A DNA stretch of 64,000 nt from JACJWR01 sp963842975 (GTDB lineage Bacteria > Actinomycetota > Actinomycetes > S36-B12 > UBA10799), in the NCBI GenBank assembly GCA_963842975.1, contig CAWJIH010000007.1:62001-126000 (forward strand), written 5' to 3'. Position numbers and translations under genes: made by a program. This document shows positions 36,212 through 45,125 of this stretch, one piece after another (the first letter of the stretch is position 1; the number at the start of each line of letters is the position of its first letter). Below the pieces are notes generated by a model. The model did no database searches, had not been told where the DNA came from, and was given only the letters and a program-made list of their open reading frames with translations.

Positions 36212-37327
36212 ATGGATGACGATTCAATTCTCGATGCAACCCCGGCAGCCACCACCGTTCTGGTCTCCTCGGCCAGCGGGTTGGTGTCCTGCGCTCCCTA
36301 TCTGGTCGGCTTCACCCCGCACGAGAGCCTCGTGCTCATCTTCCTCACCAGTCCACCGCAGCGGCAGGTTGCGGTAACGCTCAGGGTCGATTTGGTGGCG
36401 GACTCGTGCAGCGCTGCCGACCGCGACTCGGTGGTGGAGCACATTTCGGGATCCCTGAATCGGGCGCAACATTTCGGCGTCGACCTCGCCCAGGTGCACA
36501 TGTTGGTGTACTCGGCGGCCGCGTCCGCTTTGCCCGGTGCCAGATTCGTCGCTGCGGCCATGAACATGTGCCAGTCCAGCGGTATCGAAGTGGGGGAGGT
36601 GTTGGCTACGGACGGCGAAAGCATGTGGCACTACCGCGATGGTGATGGTCGATGCGGCAACGCTGTCGCAGTTCCGGTGGCTCGGGGTGAGGCCCTCAAT
36701 GTTCAGTTCGAGTTGGTCGCGGCCGGGGTCGGATTCGTCGCGAACCGGGAGGTGCTCGCCGATTCCCTGGCATCCGATCCGGAGCACCAGGTGTCGCCTA
36801 GTCGGCTAGCCGCCGCCCGACGGGAACGCGATCGGGCAAGTCGCACCGAGGCAGCCGCACGCAGCTGGCGCAAGCTCGCTGAAGATTCCCTGATGGGCAC
36901 CATGCGCACGCCCTACGACGCCGCGGAAGCGTATCGTCGGGCACCAGTCTGGGCGCTGGCGTTGGCGGACGCCAGAGTTCGCGAACCGGTGATGCATCGA
37001 CTACTCCTCGGGTCAGATCCGACCGCACGTGCCGGCCAGCTCGCGCAGGCGCGCACCTGGCTCGTCGGTCTGGTGACCATGTTGGGTGGATCCGTGCGGG
37101 CTCCGGTTGCGGCGACGCTGGCGGCAGTCGCATGGCAGCAGGGCGATGGGGCGTTCGCCGGGATCGCCGCGGAACACGCATTGGAGGCGGACTCGACGAA
37201 TCGCCTTGGCGCGCTGATTGCTGCGGCGTGCAGTTCTGGAATGCCGCCTGCCACGTGGGCAGACGTGTTGGCAACATTCACGTTGACCGAGCTGCGCACC
37301 GCCAGACCTTCGGCCCTGGCCAGCTAG
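36212..37327 (+). CDS. DUF4192 family protein
   Basis: 371 residues from ATG 36212. The start SASGLVSCAPYLVGFTPHES matches the DUF4192 signature (D/SLLA-PYLLGF-P-SLV) found across Actinobacteria; function unknown. The rest is helical and Ala-rich, with a tetratricopeptide-like C-terminal region, and no membrane helices. It ends five bases before the stop of the convergent acyltransferase gene. Confidence 0.85.
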   Translation: MDDDSILDATPAATTVLVSSASGLVSCAPYLVGFTPHESLVLIFLTSPPQRQVAVTLRVDLVADSCSAADRDSVVEHISGSLNRAQHFGVDLAQVHMLVYSAAASALPGARFVAAAMNMCQSSGIEVGEVLATDGESMWHYRDGDGRCGNAVAVPVARGEALNVQFELVAAGVGFVANREVLADSLASDPEHQVSPSRLAAARRERDRASRTEAAARSWRKLAEDSLMGTMRTPYDAAEAYRRAPVWALALADARVREPVMHRLLLGSDPTARAGQLAQARTWLVGLVTMLGGSVRAPVAATLAAVAWQQGDGAFAGIAAEHALEADSTNRLGALIAAACSSGMPPATWADVLATFTLTELRTARPSALAS

Positions 37328-37332
37328 GCCAG

Positions 37333-38373
37333 CTAGGCGGCGTCGGCCTCCGCCTGTCGGGCCAGCAGCTCTGCGGACTGCAGCGCCACCCAGGTGTCCA
37401 TCAATTGCCAGTGGTAGCCCACCCAGTCGTGCAAAGCCACCGGGTTCCGAGGGACCTCGGACGCCTCGAAGTACTCCCAGGACACCACCAGGGTGTTGCG
37501 CACCGGGATGGCCTCCCACACTTTCACGAGGGTATCGATCTCGTCGAGTCCGGTGTGGGCGACGATGCAGACGGCAGCGTCGGTTCGAGCCACCAGTGCG
37601 GCGTGCAGGCCGGTGATACGTGGGGCAAGCAGTCGCTCGAGGTCCTCGGCGCGCTGCGCTGCGAGGATGTGGCCGTTGGAGCGCAATTTGGTGATCACCT
37701 GATGGCGTCGGTGTTCAGTGAAATTGCCGCCTTCTGGGAAGATCAACAGCGCATCGGCCGGTCCCATACGTTCTGCTAGGAGGCTGATCCGCTCCACCAC
37801 TTTCTCGGTCGGTTCGCCGCGGGTGATGAATACGTTCGGGGATCTGTGCAGAATCACGTCGAGCAGCGGATCCCACTGCAGGGCCGCTTTCAGCACGACG
37901 TGGGGGCGGCGGTGGAAATCCACCAGCAGGCGATGGACGAGCAGTAGCGAATCTCCGGGTCCGGCGTGGCGGCTCACCACGATCAGCGGGACCTCCGGTT
38001 CCGGTCGGTCACTGGGGTGACTTTCCACCTCGAGTCGCAGGTAATGTTCGGCGGCCGTCAGCAGGATCGTGAGGCAGTTGCGCAGCAGGGCGAAGGTGCG
38101 TTCCTGCCCGCGGTCGGTGCGAAGGCGTCGACCAAACCCGAGAGTTATCCACTGGCCAAAGGCGGCGACCAACCCGGCGACCTCGACCAGCAAATACAGA
38201 TAGGCGAAACACAGCAGTCGCAGCGGTCTGGCGACGAAGCCGACTGGCAGGCTCACCAGCGCACTACCGATCAGCCATAGCGGCAGCAGCACGATGGCCA
38301 ACACAACCCCGATAGCGAACATGGCTGGTCGCAGCAGGAAGCGGCGCACGGCCAGCGGCGGCGGGGCCATCAC
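37333..38373 (-). CDS. Lysophospholipid acyltransferase family protein
   Basis: 346 residues. N-terminal membrane helices (about 14-36 and 40-75) are followed by a PlsC-type domain with the catalytic HxxxxD motif SRHAGPGDSLL and the acceptor-binding FPEGGNFT. Probable 1-acyl-glycerol-phosphate or related acyltransferase. Its ATG overlaps the stop of the upstream patatin gene by four bases, so the pair is translated together and may form a deacylation/reacylation module at the membrane. Confidence 0.85.
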   Translation of the reverse strand: MMAPPPLAVRRFLLRPAMFAIGVVLAIVLLPLWLIGSALVSLPVGFVARPLRLLCFAYLYLLVEVAGLVAAFGQWITLGFGRRLRTDRGQERTFALLRNCLTILLTAAEHYLRLEVESHPSDRPEPEVPLIVVSRHAGPGDSLLLVHRLLVDFHRRPHVVLKAALQWDPLLDVILHRSPNVFITRGEPTEKVVERISLLAERMGPADALLIFPEGGNFTEHRRHQVITKLRSNGHILAAQRAEDLERLLAPRITGLHAALVARTDAAVCIVAHTGLDEIDTLVKVWEAIPVRNTLVVSWEYFEASEVPRNPVALHDWVGYHWQLMDTWVALQSAELLARQAEADAA

Positions 38374-39272
38374 GCCACCGTCGGGTCATCCACGACCGGC
38401 GCCCGCGGATCGACCCGTCCGGCGGCGCATTCGTCCAGAAAGGCCGAACTGGCGAGGTAGGCAGATTCAATCCGGGAGGAAACTTTGGAGGTGTCGCGGA
38501 AGTCGTAGTTGCGCCAATCTGACGGCTCCGGAGCGCTGCCACCGGTGGGCAAGACGTACACATCGATGAACTCGCGGGTGCGTCGCAGTGCTGCGTGGAA
38601 CCGCGCTCGGCGCGCCACTTCGAAGGCGATCTGCGCCACCTGCCAGGGTTTGCGAGGAACCGTCAGGGGTCGCTCTATCCGTCCCACCTGTAGTACGTAG
38701 GCCCGCGTGGCGCCCAACTTACGTGCCCGATCCAGCGGAATCGAATTGACGATTCCGCCGTCGATGAAGTGCTCGCCGTTCAACTCCACGGGCGGGAAAA
38801 CGCCAGGTAGCGCGCTGGAGGCCAGGATGGCCGGCACCAGTGGCCCTTGGGAGAACCACACTTCGGCGCTTCGTTCGATGCTGGCTGCGCAGCACCAGAA
38901 CTCGACTGACAATTCGGCGAAAGTGGCCGGCACCTGTGCGGTGAGCAGATCCTGTAGCGGCTTGGTCGGGTAGAGGTGCACACCGGTGGACCGCACGAGA
39001 GCGTCGAAGCGCGACAGGATGGACGCGCCGAATGGCCCCGACTCACCGATCTGTGTCCACAGATCCGCCATCTGTGCGACGGTATCCGGGGTTGGATCTG
39101 TGGCGAGCATCGCGCCGTTGATGGCCCCGATCGAGGTGCCCACGATCAGGTCTGGCGCGATACCCCGTTCCAGCAAGGCACGCAGCATGCCGACCTCGGC
39201 TGCGCCCAGAACGCCGCCGCCGCCGAGGACGAAGGCGGTTCGATCAGCCGACGATGGCCCCTGGGATCGCAT
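38370..39272 (-). CDS. Patatin-like phospholipase
   Basis: 300 residues. The patatin signature is complete: oxyanion hole LGGGGVLGAAEVGML, nucleophile GTSIGAING (GxSxG) and the catalytic Asp in FIDGGIVNSIP (DG[GA]). Serine/aspartate-dyad acyl hydrolase acting on lipids. No signal peptide, so cytoplasmic or membrane-peripheral. Coupled to the acyltransferase gene by an ATGA overlap. Confidence 0.92.
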   Translation of the reverse strand: MRSQGPSSADRTAFVLGGGGVLGAAEVGMLRALLERGIAPDLIVGTSIGAINGAMLATDPTPDTVAQMADLWTQIGESGPFGASILSRFDALVRSTGVHLYPTKPLQDLLTAQVPATFAELSVEFWCCAASIERSAEVWFSQGPLVPAILASSALPGVFPPVELNGEHFIDGGIVNSIPLDRARKLGATRAYVLQVGRIERPLTVPRKPWQVAQIAFEVARRARFHAALRRTREFIDVYVLPTGGSAPEPSDWRNYDFRDTSKVSSRIESAYLASSAFLDECAAGRVDPRAPVVDDPTVA

Positions 39273-39336
39273 GGAACCATCATGGCGCGGAGTTGTTGCG
39301 CCGCGCGACAGTGGCCGCGAGGTTTAGGCTGGGCTC

Positions 39337-39744
39337 ATGAGAACCGTCATTGTGGGATATGTCGATACGCCGGAAGGCCGGGCAGCGTTGCACTCGGGTA
39401 TGGCCGAGGCCATGCTCAGAGATGCCCAACTCGTGGTGGTGCACTCGAGCCGGGGTGGTCTGGCCCATGACGGCGAAGATGCGGTCGCGGTTAAGCAGGC
39501 TCTCACCGCCGTGCAGCAGGAACTTTCCGCGGATCACATCCCCTTTCACATCCGAAATTTGGTCCGCGGCTATGAGCCCGCTGAGGACCTGATTGCGATG
39601 GCGGAAGAGTACGGGTCCGAACTCATCGTCATTGGGCTGCGGCGTCGGACCAATGTGGGCAAGTTGCTGCTGGGCAGCAACGCCCAACGCGTGCTGATGA
39701 TGGCCCAGTGCCCAGTTCTCGCGGTGAAGAGCAACGCCCTGTGA
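39337..39744 (+). CDS. Universal stress protein, single domain
   Basis: 135 residues. Starts MRTVIVGYVDTPEGRAAL and ends with GLRRRTNVGKLLLGSNAQRV, the G-2x-G-9x-G(S) ATP-binding pattern in near-canonical form. Small cytoplasmic Usp. The following 280 bases (39745-40024) hold a stem (cgcagcc/ggctgcg, 39786-39810) and the promoter region of the sigma factor gene, with a lone TTGACA at 39956-39961. Confidence 0.88.
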   Translation: MRTVIVGYVDTPEGRAALHSGMAEAMLRDAQLVVVHSSRGGLAHDGEDAVAVKQALTAVQQELSADHIPFHIRNLVRGYEPAEDLIAMAEEYGSELIVIGLRRRTNVGKLLLGSNAQRVLMMAQCPVLAVKSNAL

Positions 39745-40024
39745 ACTGCGCGGGCGAACACCCGTAGCGAGCGGCGGGCGCCGCACGCAGCCGCGACGTC
39801 TCGGGCTGCGAGGCCGACGATCCATGGATCAGCCGCTGTGAAGTTGCACTCAGGTATGCCAAGCAGTCGGAGTGGGCATGGTGAAGAAGGACACTTCCTA
39901 TGCCTGTCACGGGAATAGTCGAGGACGTGGCAGAGTTGTCCGTGACAGAATCTGCTTGACAGCAGCCTCGATTCGTATGCCCAAAAGTCGGGTAACCCCC
40001 GCTCCCGTTACTGAAAGGTTCCCC

Positions 40025-41481
40025 GTGGCTAACCGCGCGACTACGCAAGATGAGCCTGACCTCCTCACGAGCGATTCCGATTCGGGTCCCGGCTCAGTCG
40101 CTGTGAAGCGGGCGACCACGAAGAAGGCGCCGGCGAAGAAGGCTCCAGTCAAGAAGGCCGCGGCGAAGAAGGCCCCCGCGAAGAAGGCCACCGCGAAGAA
40201 GGCCCCCGCGAAGAAAGCCGCAGCGAAGAAGACTACGACTCGAAAGGCGACCGGAAAAAGGGCCGCCACCAAGAAGGCCGCGACAAACGCCGCAGCCGTC
40301 GACAGTGAGGTGATTGACCTCAATGCGATCGACGACGCGGCGGTGGTTGTTGCGACGTCGCGGTAGTCGTAGAAGACACCGGTGAGGTGGTCGACCTCAA
40401 AGAGGCGAAGAACCTTGAGGTTGAGCTCGAAGCAGAGTTGTCCGAAGACCTCAAGTCCGTGGTCGCAACGGAAGAGCCGAAGGCCGAGGCAGCCAAGCCG
40501 ACGGCCGCCGAGGAACTGGTGATCTCCGACGTCGACGACACCGACGAACCGGTCCAGCAGGTGCACCAGGCGGGTGCGACCGCGGACCCAGTCAAGGACT
40601 ACCTCAAGCAGATCGGCAAAGTTGCCCTGCTCAATGCCGAGCAGGAGGTGGAACTGGCCAAACGCATCGAAGCCGGCCTGTTCGCCGAGGAAACGCTTGC
40701 GCAAGGAATCGATGACGACGAATTGCGGATGGACCTGGAGTGGATTGCCACTGACGGGCAGGCAGCCAAACGGCACCTGCTTGAGGCCAACCTTCGACTG
40801 GTGGTGTCGCTGGCCAAGCGGTACACCGGCCGCGGCATGCTGTTTCTGGATCTCATCCAGGAAGGCAACCTGGGCCTGATCCGGGCGGTGGAAAAGTTCG
40901 ACTACACCAAGGGCTACAAGTTCTCTACCTACGCCACCTGGTGGATCCGGCAAGCCATCACCCGCGCCATGGCCGACCAAGCACGTACGATCCGCATCCC
41001 GGTGCACATGGTCGAGGTCATCAACAAGTTGGCCCGCGTGCAGCGCCAGATGACTCAGGATCTTGGCCGGGACGCGACTCCGGAGGAATTGGCCCGGGAA
41101 CTCGACATGACTCCCGAGAAGGTCATCGAGGTGCAGAAGTACGGGCGTGAGCCGATCTCGCTGCACACCCCCCTCGGGGAAGACGGCGACAGCGAATTCG
41201 GAGACCTGATTGAGGACTCCGAAGCGATCGTGCCAGCCGATGCAGTGTCGTTCACGCTGCTGCAGGAGCAACTCCAGGGTGTCCTGGACACGCTCAGCGA
41301 ACGGGAAGCCGGAGTGGTGAAGATGCGGTTTGGCCTCACCGATGGTCAACCGAAGACGCTCGACGAAATCGGCAAGGTCTACGGGGTCACCCGAGAGCGC
41401 ATCCGGCAGATAGAGTCCAAGACCATGTCCAAACTGCGCCACCCGAGCCGTTCACAGGTACTCCGCGACTACCTCGACTAG
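40025..41481 (+). CDS. rpoD: Principal RNA polymerase sigma factor (SigA/HrdB type), frameshifted
   Basis: From GTG 40025 (AAAGG six bases before) the protein opens with MANRATTQDEPDLL and a long KKAPAKK-type Lys/Ala/Pro repeat, typical of actinobacterial SigA N-termini. This frame stops at 40366. The sigma core is in the next frame: region 1.2 DPVKDYLKQIG, region 2 GNLGLIRAVEKFDYTKGYKF and STYATWWIRQAITRA, region 3, and region 4.2 YGVTRERIRQIESKTMSKLR, ending at 41481. Adding one base near 40351-40356 reads VVVADVAVVVEDTGEVVDL and gives about 485 residues. As an essential gene, a consensus error is likely; a separate GTG start at 40387 is the alternative. Confidence 0.9.
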
Positions 41482-41539
41482 CAACACGGCGGGGGACTAG
41501 CCGCACAAAAGGGGTAGCAGCACAGCGGGGGACTTGCCG
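41481..41539. repeat. Imperfect 23-bp direct repeat after the sigma factor gene
   Basis: gcaacacggcgggggacta at 41481 onward recurs with a few changes from 41517 (gcagcacagcgggggactt), period 36 bases. Each copy is G-rich. Role unknown; it lies in the 3' untranslated region. Confidence 0.5.
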
Positions 41540-41581
41540 TCTGAAGGTGCGTAGTCAGGCCACTGTGCTGTGAATCGCAGG

Positions 41582-41635
41582 CCCGCTGAGCAACCGGCAG
41601 CGGGGGGAGGTCATCAGTGCAACCCCGCCCCGCTG
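41582..41635. terminator. GC-rich stem-loops between convergent genes
   Basis: Two alternative stems share the central cagcgggg: cccgctg (41582-41588) with cagcggg (41598-41604), and cagcgggg (41598-41605) with ccccgctg (41628-41635). They lie between the sigma factor gene and the convergent DUF456 gene. No T tract, so they may stop transcription in both directions or stabilise 3' ends. Confidence 0.45.
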
Positions 41636-41640
41636 GCAGA

Positions 41641-42087
41641 TCAGTTGTGTGCGAATACGACGGCCACCCAAGCCGCAGTGACGATCAGGACGCTGGCAAG
41701 GTCGATGAGCATTCCCAAGCCGGCCGCTTTCATCGCAGTCACAGTTGTGGGCCAGGCGCGAGCAACTGATTTCACGCGCCACAGTTCAGCGACGAAAACC
41801 CCGGCGATGAAACCGAGAATCAGCCCCACCACCGGAATCACAAAGAAACCCACCAGACCGACCAGTCCACCGACGATCAGCACCATCGAGGGCACGCCAT
41901 CGTCGCGCATCCAGCGGGCCGGAATGAGGTACTTCAAGCCGGTTGCCAGCGCGATCAGGACAACCGCGAAGGCAGCGATCGACCACCCCCACGAACCGCC
42001 AGTGACCACTCCCCATAGCGCAATAGCGCCAGCTACGAGAAATGGTCCAGGCAGAATCGGCACGATCGTGCCAGCGATCCCCACCAC
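41641..42087 (-). CDS. DUF456 family membrane protein
   Basis: 148 residues from GTG 42087, about four membrane helices. GIAGTIVPILPGPFLVAGAI is the DUF456 N-terminal signature and VGLILGFIAGVFVAELW the Gly-rich C-terminal one. Function unknown. The frame stays open upstream (QLSALTVAVAIACVV), completing the first helix and reaching into the end of the DUF7455 gene, so the true start may lie a few codons earlier than given. Confidence 0.82.
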   Translation of the reverse strand: MVGIAGTIVPILPGPFLVAGAIALWGVVTGGSWGWSIAAFAVVLIALATGLKYLIPARWMRDDGVPSMVLIVGGLVGLVGFFVIPVVGLILGFIAGVFVAELWRVKSVARAWPTTVTAMKAAGLGMLIDLASVLIVTAAWVAVVFAHN

Positions 42088-42119
42088 ACAGGCGATGGCG
42101 ACCGCAACAGTTAAGGCGC

Positions 42120-42338
42120 TCAGCTGTCGCCGCTTTTGTCGGTCGCCCCAAGAGTGTGGGTGAAGTCCCAGATATGGGCAGCCAGCGGCCGAACCTTCTC
42201 CAGGTGGGCCTTGGAGTGGTGGCCGCAGAAGTAAAGGTCACCACCTGAGGTCAACTCCACGTGTACATACGCTTGTGCGCCGCAACGATCGCAGCGATCC
42301 GAGGCCGTGAGGGGACTCGTCTTGGTCAAGGTCGACAT
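42120..42338 (-). CDS. DUF7455 zinc-binding-like small protein
   Basis: 72 residues. DRCDRCGAQAYVHVELTSGG then LYFCGHHSKAHLEKVRP: a Cys-x2-Cys ... Cys-x2-His arrangement suggests one zinc. This family is found next to sigA and parE throughout Actinobacteria, as here. Function unknown. Upstream of the start is a GGAGGTGTCC-type site (cacctcc on the plus strand). Confidence 0.88.
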   Translation of the reverse strand: MSTLTKTSPLTASDRCDRCGAQAYVHVELTSGGDLYFCGHHSKAHLEKVRPLAAHIWDFTHTLGATDKSGDS

Positions 42339-42486
42339 GGGACACCTCCGTTGCGTTCGCTAGTCGATGACGGGCTAACAGTCTCACACCGGTCCGACAT
42401 TTCCCGCATTGTCGGAGTTCGCCATGAGCGTAGAAGGGTGTTGCCGCTTGATCGAGGAGTCGGAGGTGTCGGTTAGATTCAGATCC

Positions 42487-44565
42487 GTGACTGAAACCCC
42501 CGCGCGCTACTCGGCCAAGGACCTCACCGTCCTGGAGGGTCTGGACGCAGTGCGCAAGCGGCCGGGCATGTACATCGGGTCCACCGACGAACGTGGCCTG
42601 ATGCACTGCCTGTGGGAAATCATCGACAACGCCGTCGATGAAGCCTTGGCAGGCCACTGCAACACCATCACGGTGACGCTGTACCCGGATGGATCAGCGG
42701 GGGTAGTCGACGATGGACGCGGCATACCGGTGGATGTCGATCCGAAGACCAAACTGACTGGTGTGCAGTTGGTGATGACCAAACTGCACGCAGGTGGCAA
42801 GTTCGGGGGCGGCTCCTACACCGCTTCCGGCGGTTTGCACGGGGTGGGTGCCAGCGTGGTAAACGCCCTGAGCGCTCGGCTGGATGTGGCCGTGGACCGG
42901 TCCGGCCGCACACACGAGATGTCCTTTCGACGCGGCGTCCCAGGGGTGTTCGACGGCGACGGCCCCACCGCTACGTTCGCCCGGAAGGCGGGACTGCGGC
43001 AAACCCACAAAGTGCCCAAGACGCGCACCGGCACCCGTGTGAGGTTCTGGCCAGATCCGCAGGTCTTCACCCCAGGAGCGAGTTTCGACACCGACGCCCT
43101 CATCGCACGAGCTCGGCAGACCGCCTTCCTCGTGCCTGGGTTGGCCATCACCATCGCCGACCACCGCGAGGTCGAAGGGGAGGGCGAGCCGATTTCGGAA
43201 ACCTTCCGATTCCGCGGCGGCATCGGCGAATATGTCGACTACCTCACTAGCGGCGATGCCATCACGAGTGTGATTCGACTGACCGGACAAGGGCACTTCC
43301 GCGAAACCATTCCAGTGCTCGACGGCAAAGGACATATGTCGAGCAAAGAGGTGGAGCGCACCCTGGACGTCGATGTGGCCCTGCGCTGGAGCAACGACTA
43401 CGACGCTCGGGTGCAGTCATTCGTGAACATCATCGCGACACCAAAGGGAGGCACCCACGTCGCTGGATTTGACCGGGCGATGGTGAAGACGGTCAATGAG
43501 GCGATTCGGGCGGCAAAGGTGCTGCGCGCCAGCGAAGACAATGTCACCAAAGAGGACATTTTCGAAGGCGTCACGGCAGTGGTCACAGTGCGCCTGCCGG
43601 AGCCGCAGTTCGAGGGGCAGACCAAAGAGGTGCTGGGTACTCCGGCGGCCTCTCGGATCGTCTCCCACGTTGTGTCCAAACACCTGCGGGAATGGTTCGA
43701 CTCGCCGCCGCATGGCCAGAAGGCAGCAGCCAAACAAGCCCTGGAGAAGATCGCAAACGCTTCCCGGGCTCGGATCGCCGCCCGCACTAGTCGGGATGTG
43801 CAACGGCGTAAAAACGCTTTGGAATCCTCAGCTCTCCCAGCCAAACTAGCGGATTGCCGCAGCGGCGATACCGAGCGCAGCGAACTGTTCATCGTGGAGG
43901 GCGACAGCGCACTCGGAACGGCAAAGATGGCGCGAAACTCTGGTTTCCAAGCCTTGCTGCCGATCCGCGGAAAGATCCTGAACGTGCAGAAGGCCTCCAT
44001 GGCCGACATGCTCAAAAATGCCGAGTGCGCTGCCATCATTCAGGTGATCGGAGCCGGCTCCGGCCCCACCTTCGACCTCGAATCCGTGCGCTACGGCAAG
44101 ATCGTGCTGATGACCGACGCCGACGTCGACGGCGCCCACATCCGCTGCCTGCTGCTGACTCTCTTCCAGCGATACATGCGACCGTTGCTGGAGCAGGGCC
44201 GCGTGTACGCCGCTGTGCCCCCGCTGCACCGGGTGGAGTTGATCCAGCCGGGCCGCAAGAGCAACGAAGTCATCTACACCTACAGCGACGCGGAGATGAA
44301 GCGGGTGATCGCTGACGCCGATGCGAGGGGGGTCAAGGTCAAAGACCCGATTCAGCGCTACAAAGGTCTAGGTGAGATGGACGCTGTGCAGTTGCGTGAC
44401 ACCACCATGGACCCGGGGCACCGACTGTTGCGGCGGATCACGGCCAATGATGCCGAGGCAGCCTGCCAGGTATTCGACTTGTTGATGGGATCAGACGTCG
44501 CACCACGCAAGGACTTCATCGTCTCCAGCGCCGACGAGATTGATCGCAGCAGGGTGGACGTCTAG
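42487..44565 (+). CDS. parE: DNA topoisomerase IV subunit B (GyrB/ParE type)
   Basis: 692 residues from GTG 42487. GHKL ATPase motifs EIIDNAVDEALAG, DDGRGIPVD and GGLHGVGASVVNAL are intact, followed by the TOPRIM region EGDSALGTAKMARN and DADVDGAHI. Supplies ATP-driven strand passage with the ParC protein encoded 3 kb downstream on the other strand. An in-frame ATG at 42424 with GGAG six bases before it would add 21 residues; the later start fits family length better. Its stop overlaps that of the carbonic anhydrase gene by four bases. Confidence 0.95.
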   Translation: MTETPARYSAKDLTVLEGLDAVRKRPGMYIGSTDERGLMHCLWEIIDNAVDEALAGHCNTITVTLYPDGSAGVVDDGRGIPVDVDPKTKLTGVQLVMTKLHAGGKFGGGSYTASGGLHGVGASVVNALSARLDVAVDRSGRTHEMSFRRGVPGVFDGDGPTATFARKAGLRQTHKVPKTRTGTRVRFWPDPQVFTPGASFDTDALIARARQTAFLVPGLAITIADHREVEGEGEPISETFRFRGGIGEYVDYLTSGDAITSVIRLTGQGHFRETIPVLDGKGHMSSKEVERTLDVDVALRWSNDYDARVQSFVNIIATPKGGTHVAGFDRAMVKTVNEAIRAAKVLRASEDNVTKEDIFEGVTAVVTVRLPEPQFEGQTKEVLGTPAASRIVSHVVSKHLREWFDSPPHGQKAAAKQALEKIANASRARIAARTSRDVQRRKNALESSALPAKLADCRSGDTERSELFIVEGDSALGTAKMARNSGFQALLPIRGKILNVQKASMADMLKNAECAAIIQVIGAGSGPTFDLESVRYGKIVLMTDADVDGAHIRCLLLTLFQRYMRPLLEQGRVYAAVPPLHRVELIQPGRKSNEVIYTYSDAEMKRVIADADARGVKVKDPIQRYKGLGEMDAVQLRDTTMDPGHRLLRRITANDAEAACQVFDLLMGSDVAPRKDFIVSSADEIDRSRVDV

Positions 44566-45089
44566 AGGTCCTGCGGAATGATCCGGCCGGTTTCCACGTC
44601 GTAAATGGCACCGCCGACGGTGACGTCTGCCCGAAGGAAGGGAAAAGACCGCACCCGGGCGACATCCACTGCGAGTGCCCCGAGTTGGTCAGTGGTGGTG
44701 TCGAACTGCATCGACCAAGTGTTGACGCCAAACCGATCCTGGATCTCCTGGTGCACCGCGTCCTCGGAACCCTTGGCCATCCGGCAGTCGGTGTGGGGCA
44801 TGATGAGGATGCGATCCACGTTGAGCAGGTAGGTGGCTAGCGCCAAGGTCCGCAGCACGTCTTGAGTGACCCGGGCACCGGCATTGCGCAGGATCTTCGC
44901 GTCTCCCATCGACATTCCCACCGCTTCGAGCGGCATGACTCGGGAGTCCATGCAGGTGACGATGGCCAGCCCCTTCGCCGCTCGGCCGGTGCGGCCGGAC
45001 GAGGTGAAGTCGGTGACGAAGGTGTCATTGGCGGTTAGCACATCGGCGAACTGTTCGGCAGGGAACGTGTTCTCGGCGTTCATCGGCAT
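44562..45089 (-). CDS. Beta-class carbonic anhydrase
   Basis: 175 residues. Zinc ligands appear in TCMDSRVMP (Cys and the partner Asp-Arg dyad) and MPHTDCRMAKG (His, Cys), the short prokaryotic beta-CA pattern like mycobacterial Rv1284. Interconverts CO2 and bicarbonate in the cytoplasm. ATG 45089 (or 45083) chosen. Neighbour of parE only by position. Confidence 0.93.
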   Translation of the reverse strand: MPMNAENTFPAEQFADVLTANDTFVTDFTSSGRTGRAAKGLAIVTCMDSRVMPLEAVGMSMGDAKILRNAGARVTQDVLRTLALATYLLNVDRILIMPHTDCRMAKGSEDAVHQEIQDRFGVNTWSMQFDTTTDQLGALAVDVARVRSFPFLRADVTVGGAIYDVETGRIIPQDL

Positions 45090-45125
45090 ACCACTGAGCC
45101 TAGCCCTTGGCATCCCGCGGCCGAA

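Noticed and set aside
39956..39961. TTGACA as a -35 box for the sigma factor promoter
   Set aside because: No acceptable -10 hexamer at 16-18 bases; kept only as a remark.
40110..40290. Periodic repeats that could look like a CRISPR array
   Set aside because: They are in-frame Lys/Ala/Pro codons in the sigma factor gene with no constant repeat plus variable spacer structure.
39907..41442. A 511-codon antisense frame over the sigma factor gene
   Set aside because: It mirrors the Lys-rich repeat as Phe/Ala runs and has no motif; the sigma regions on the plus strand are unmistakable.
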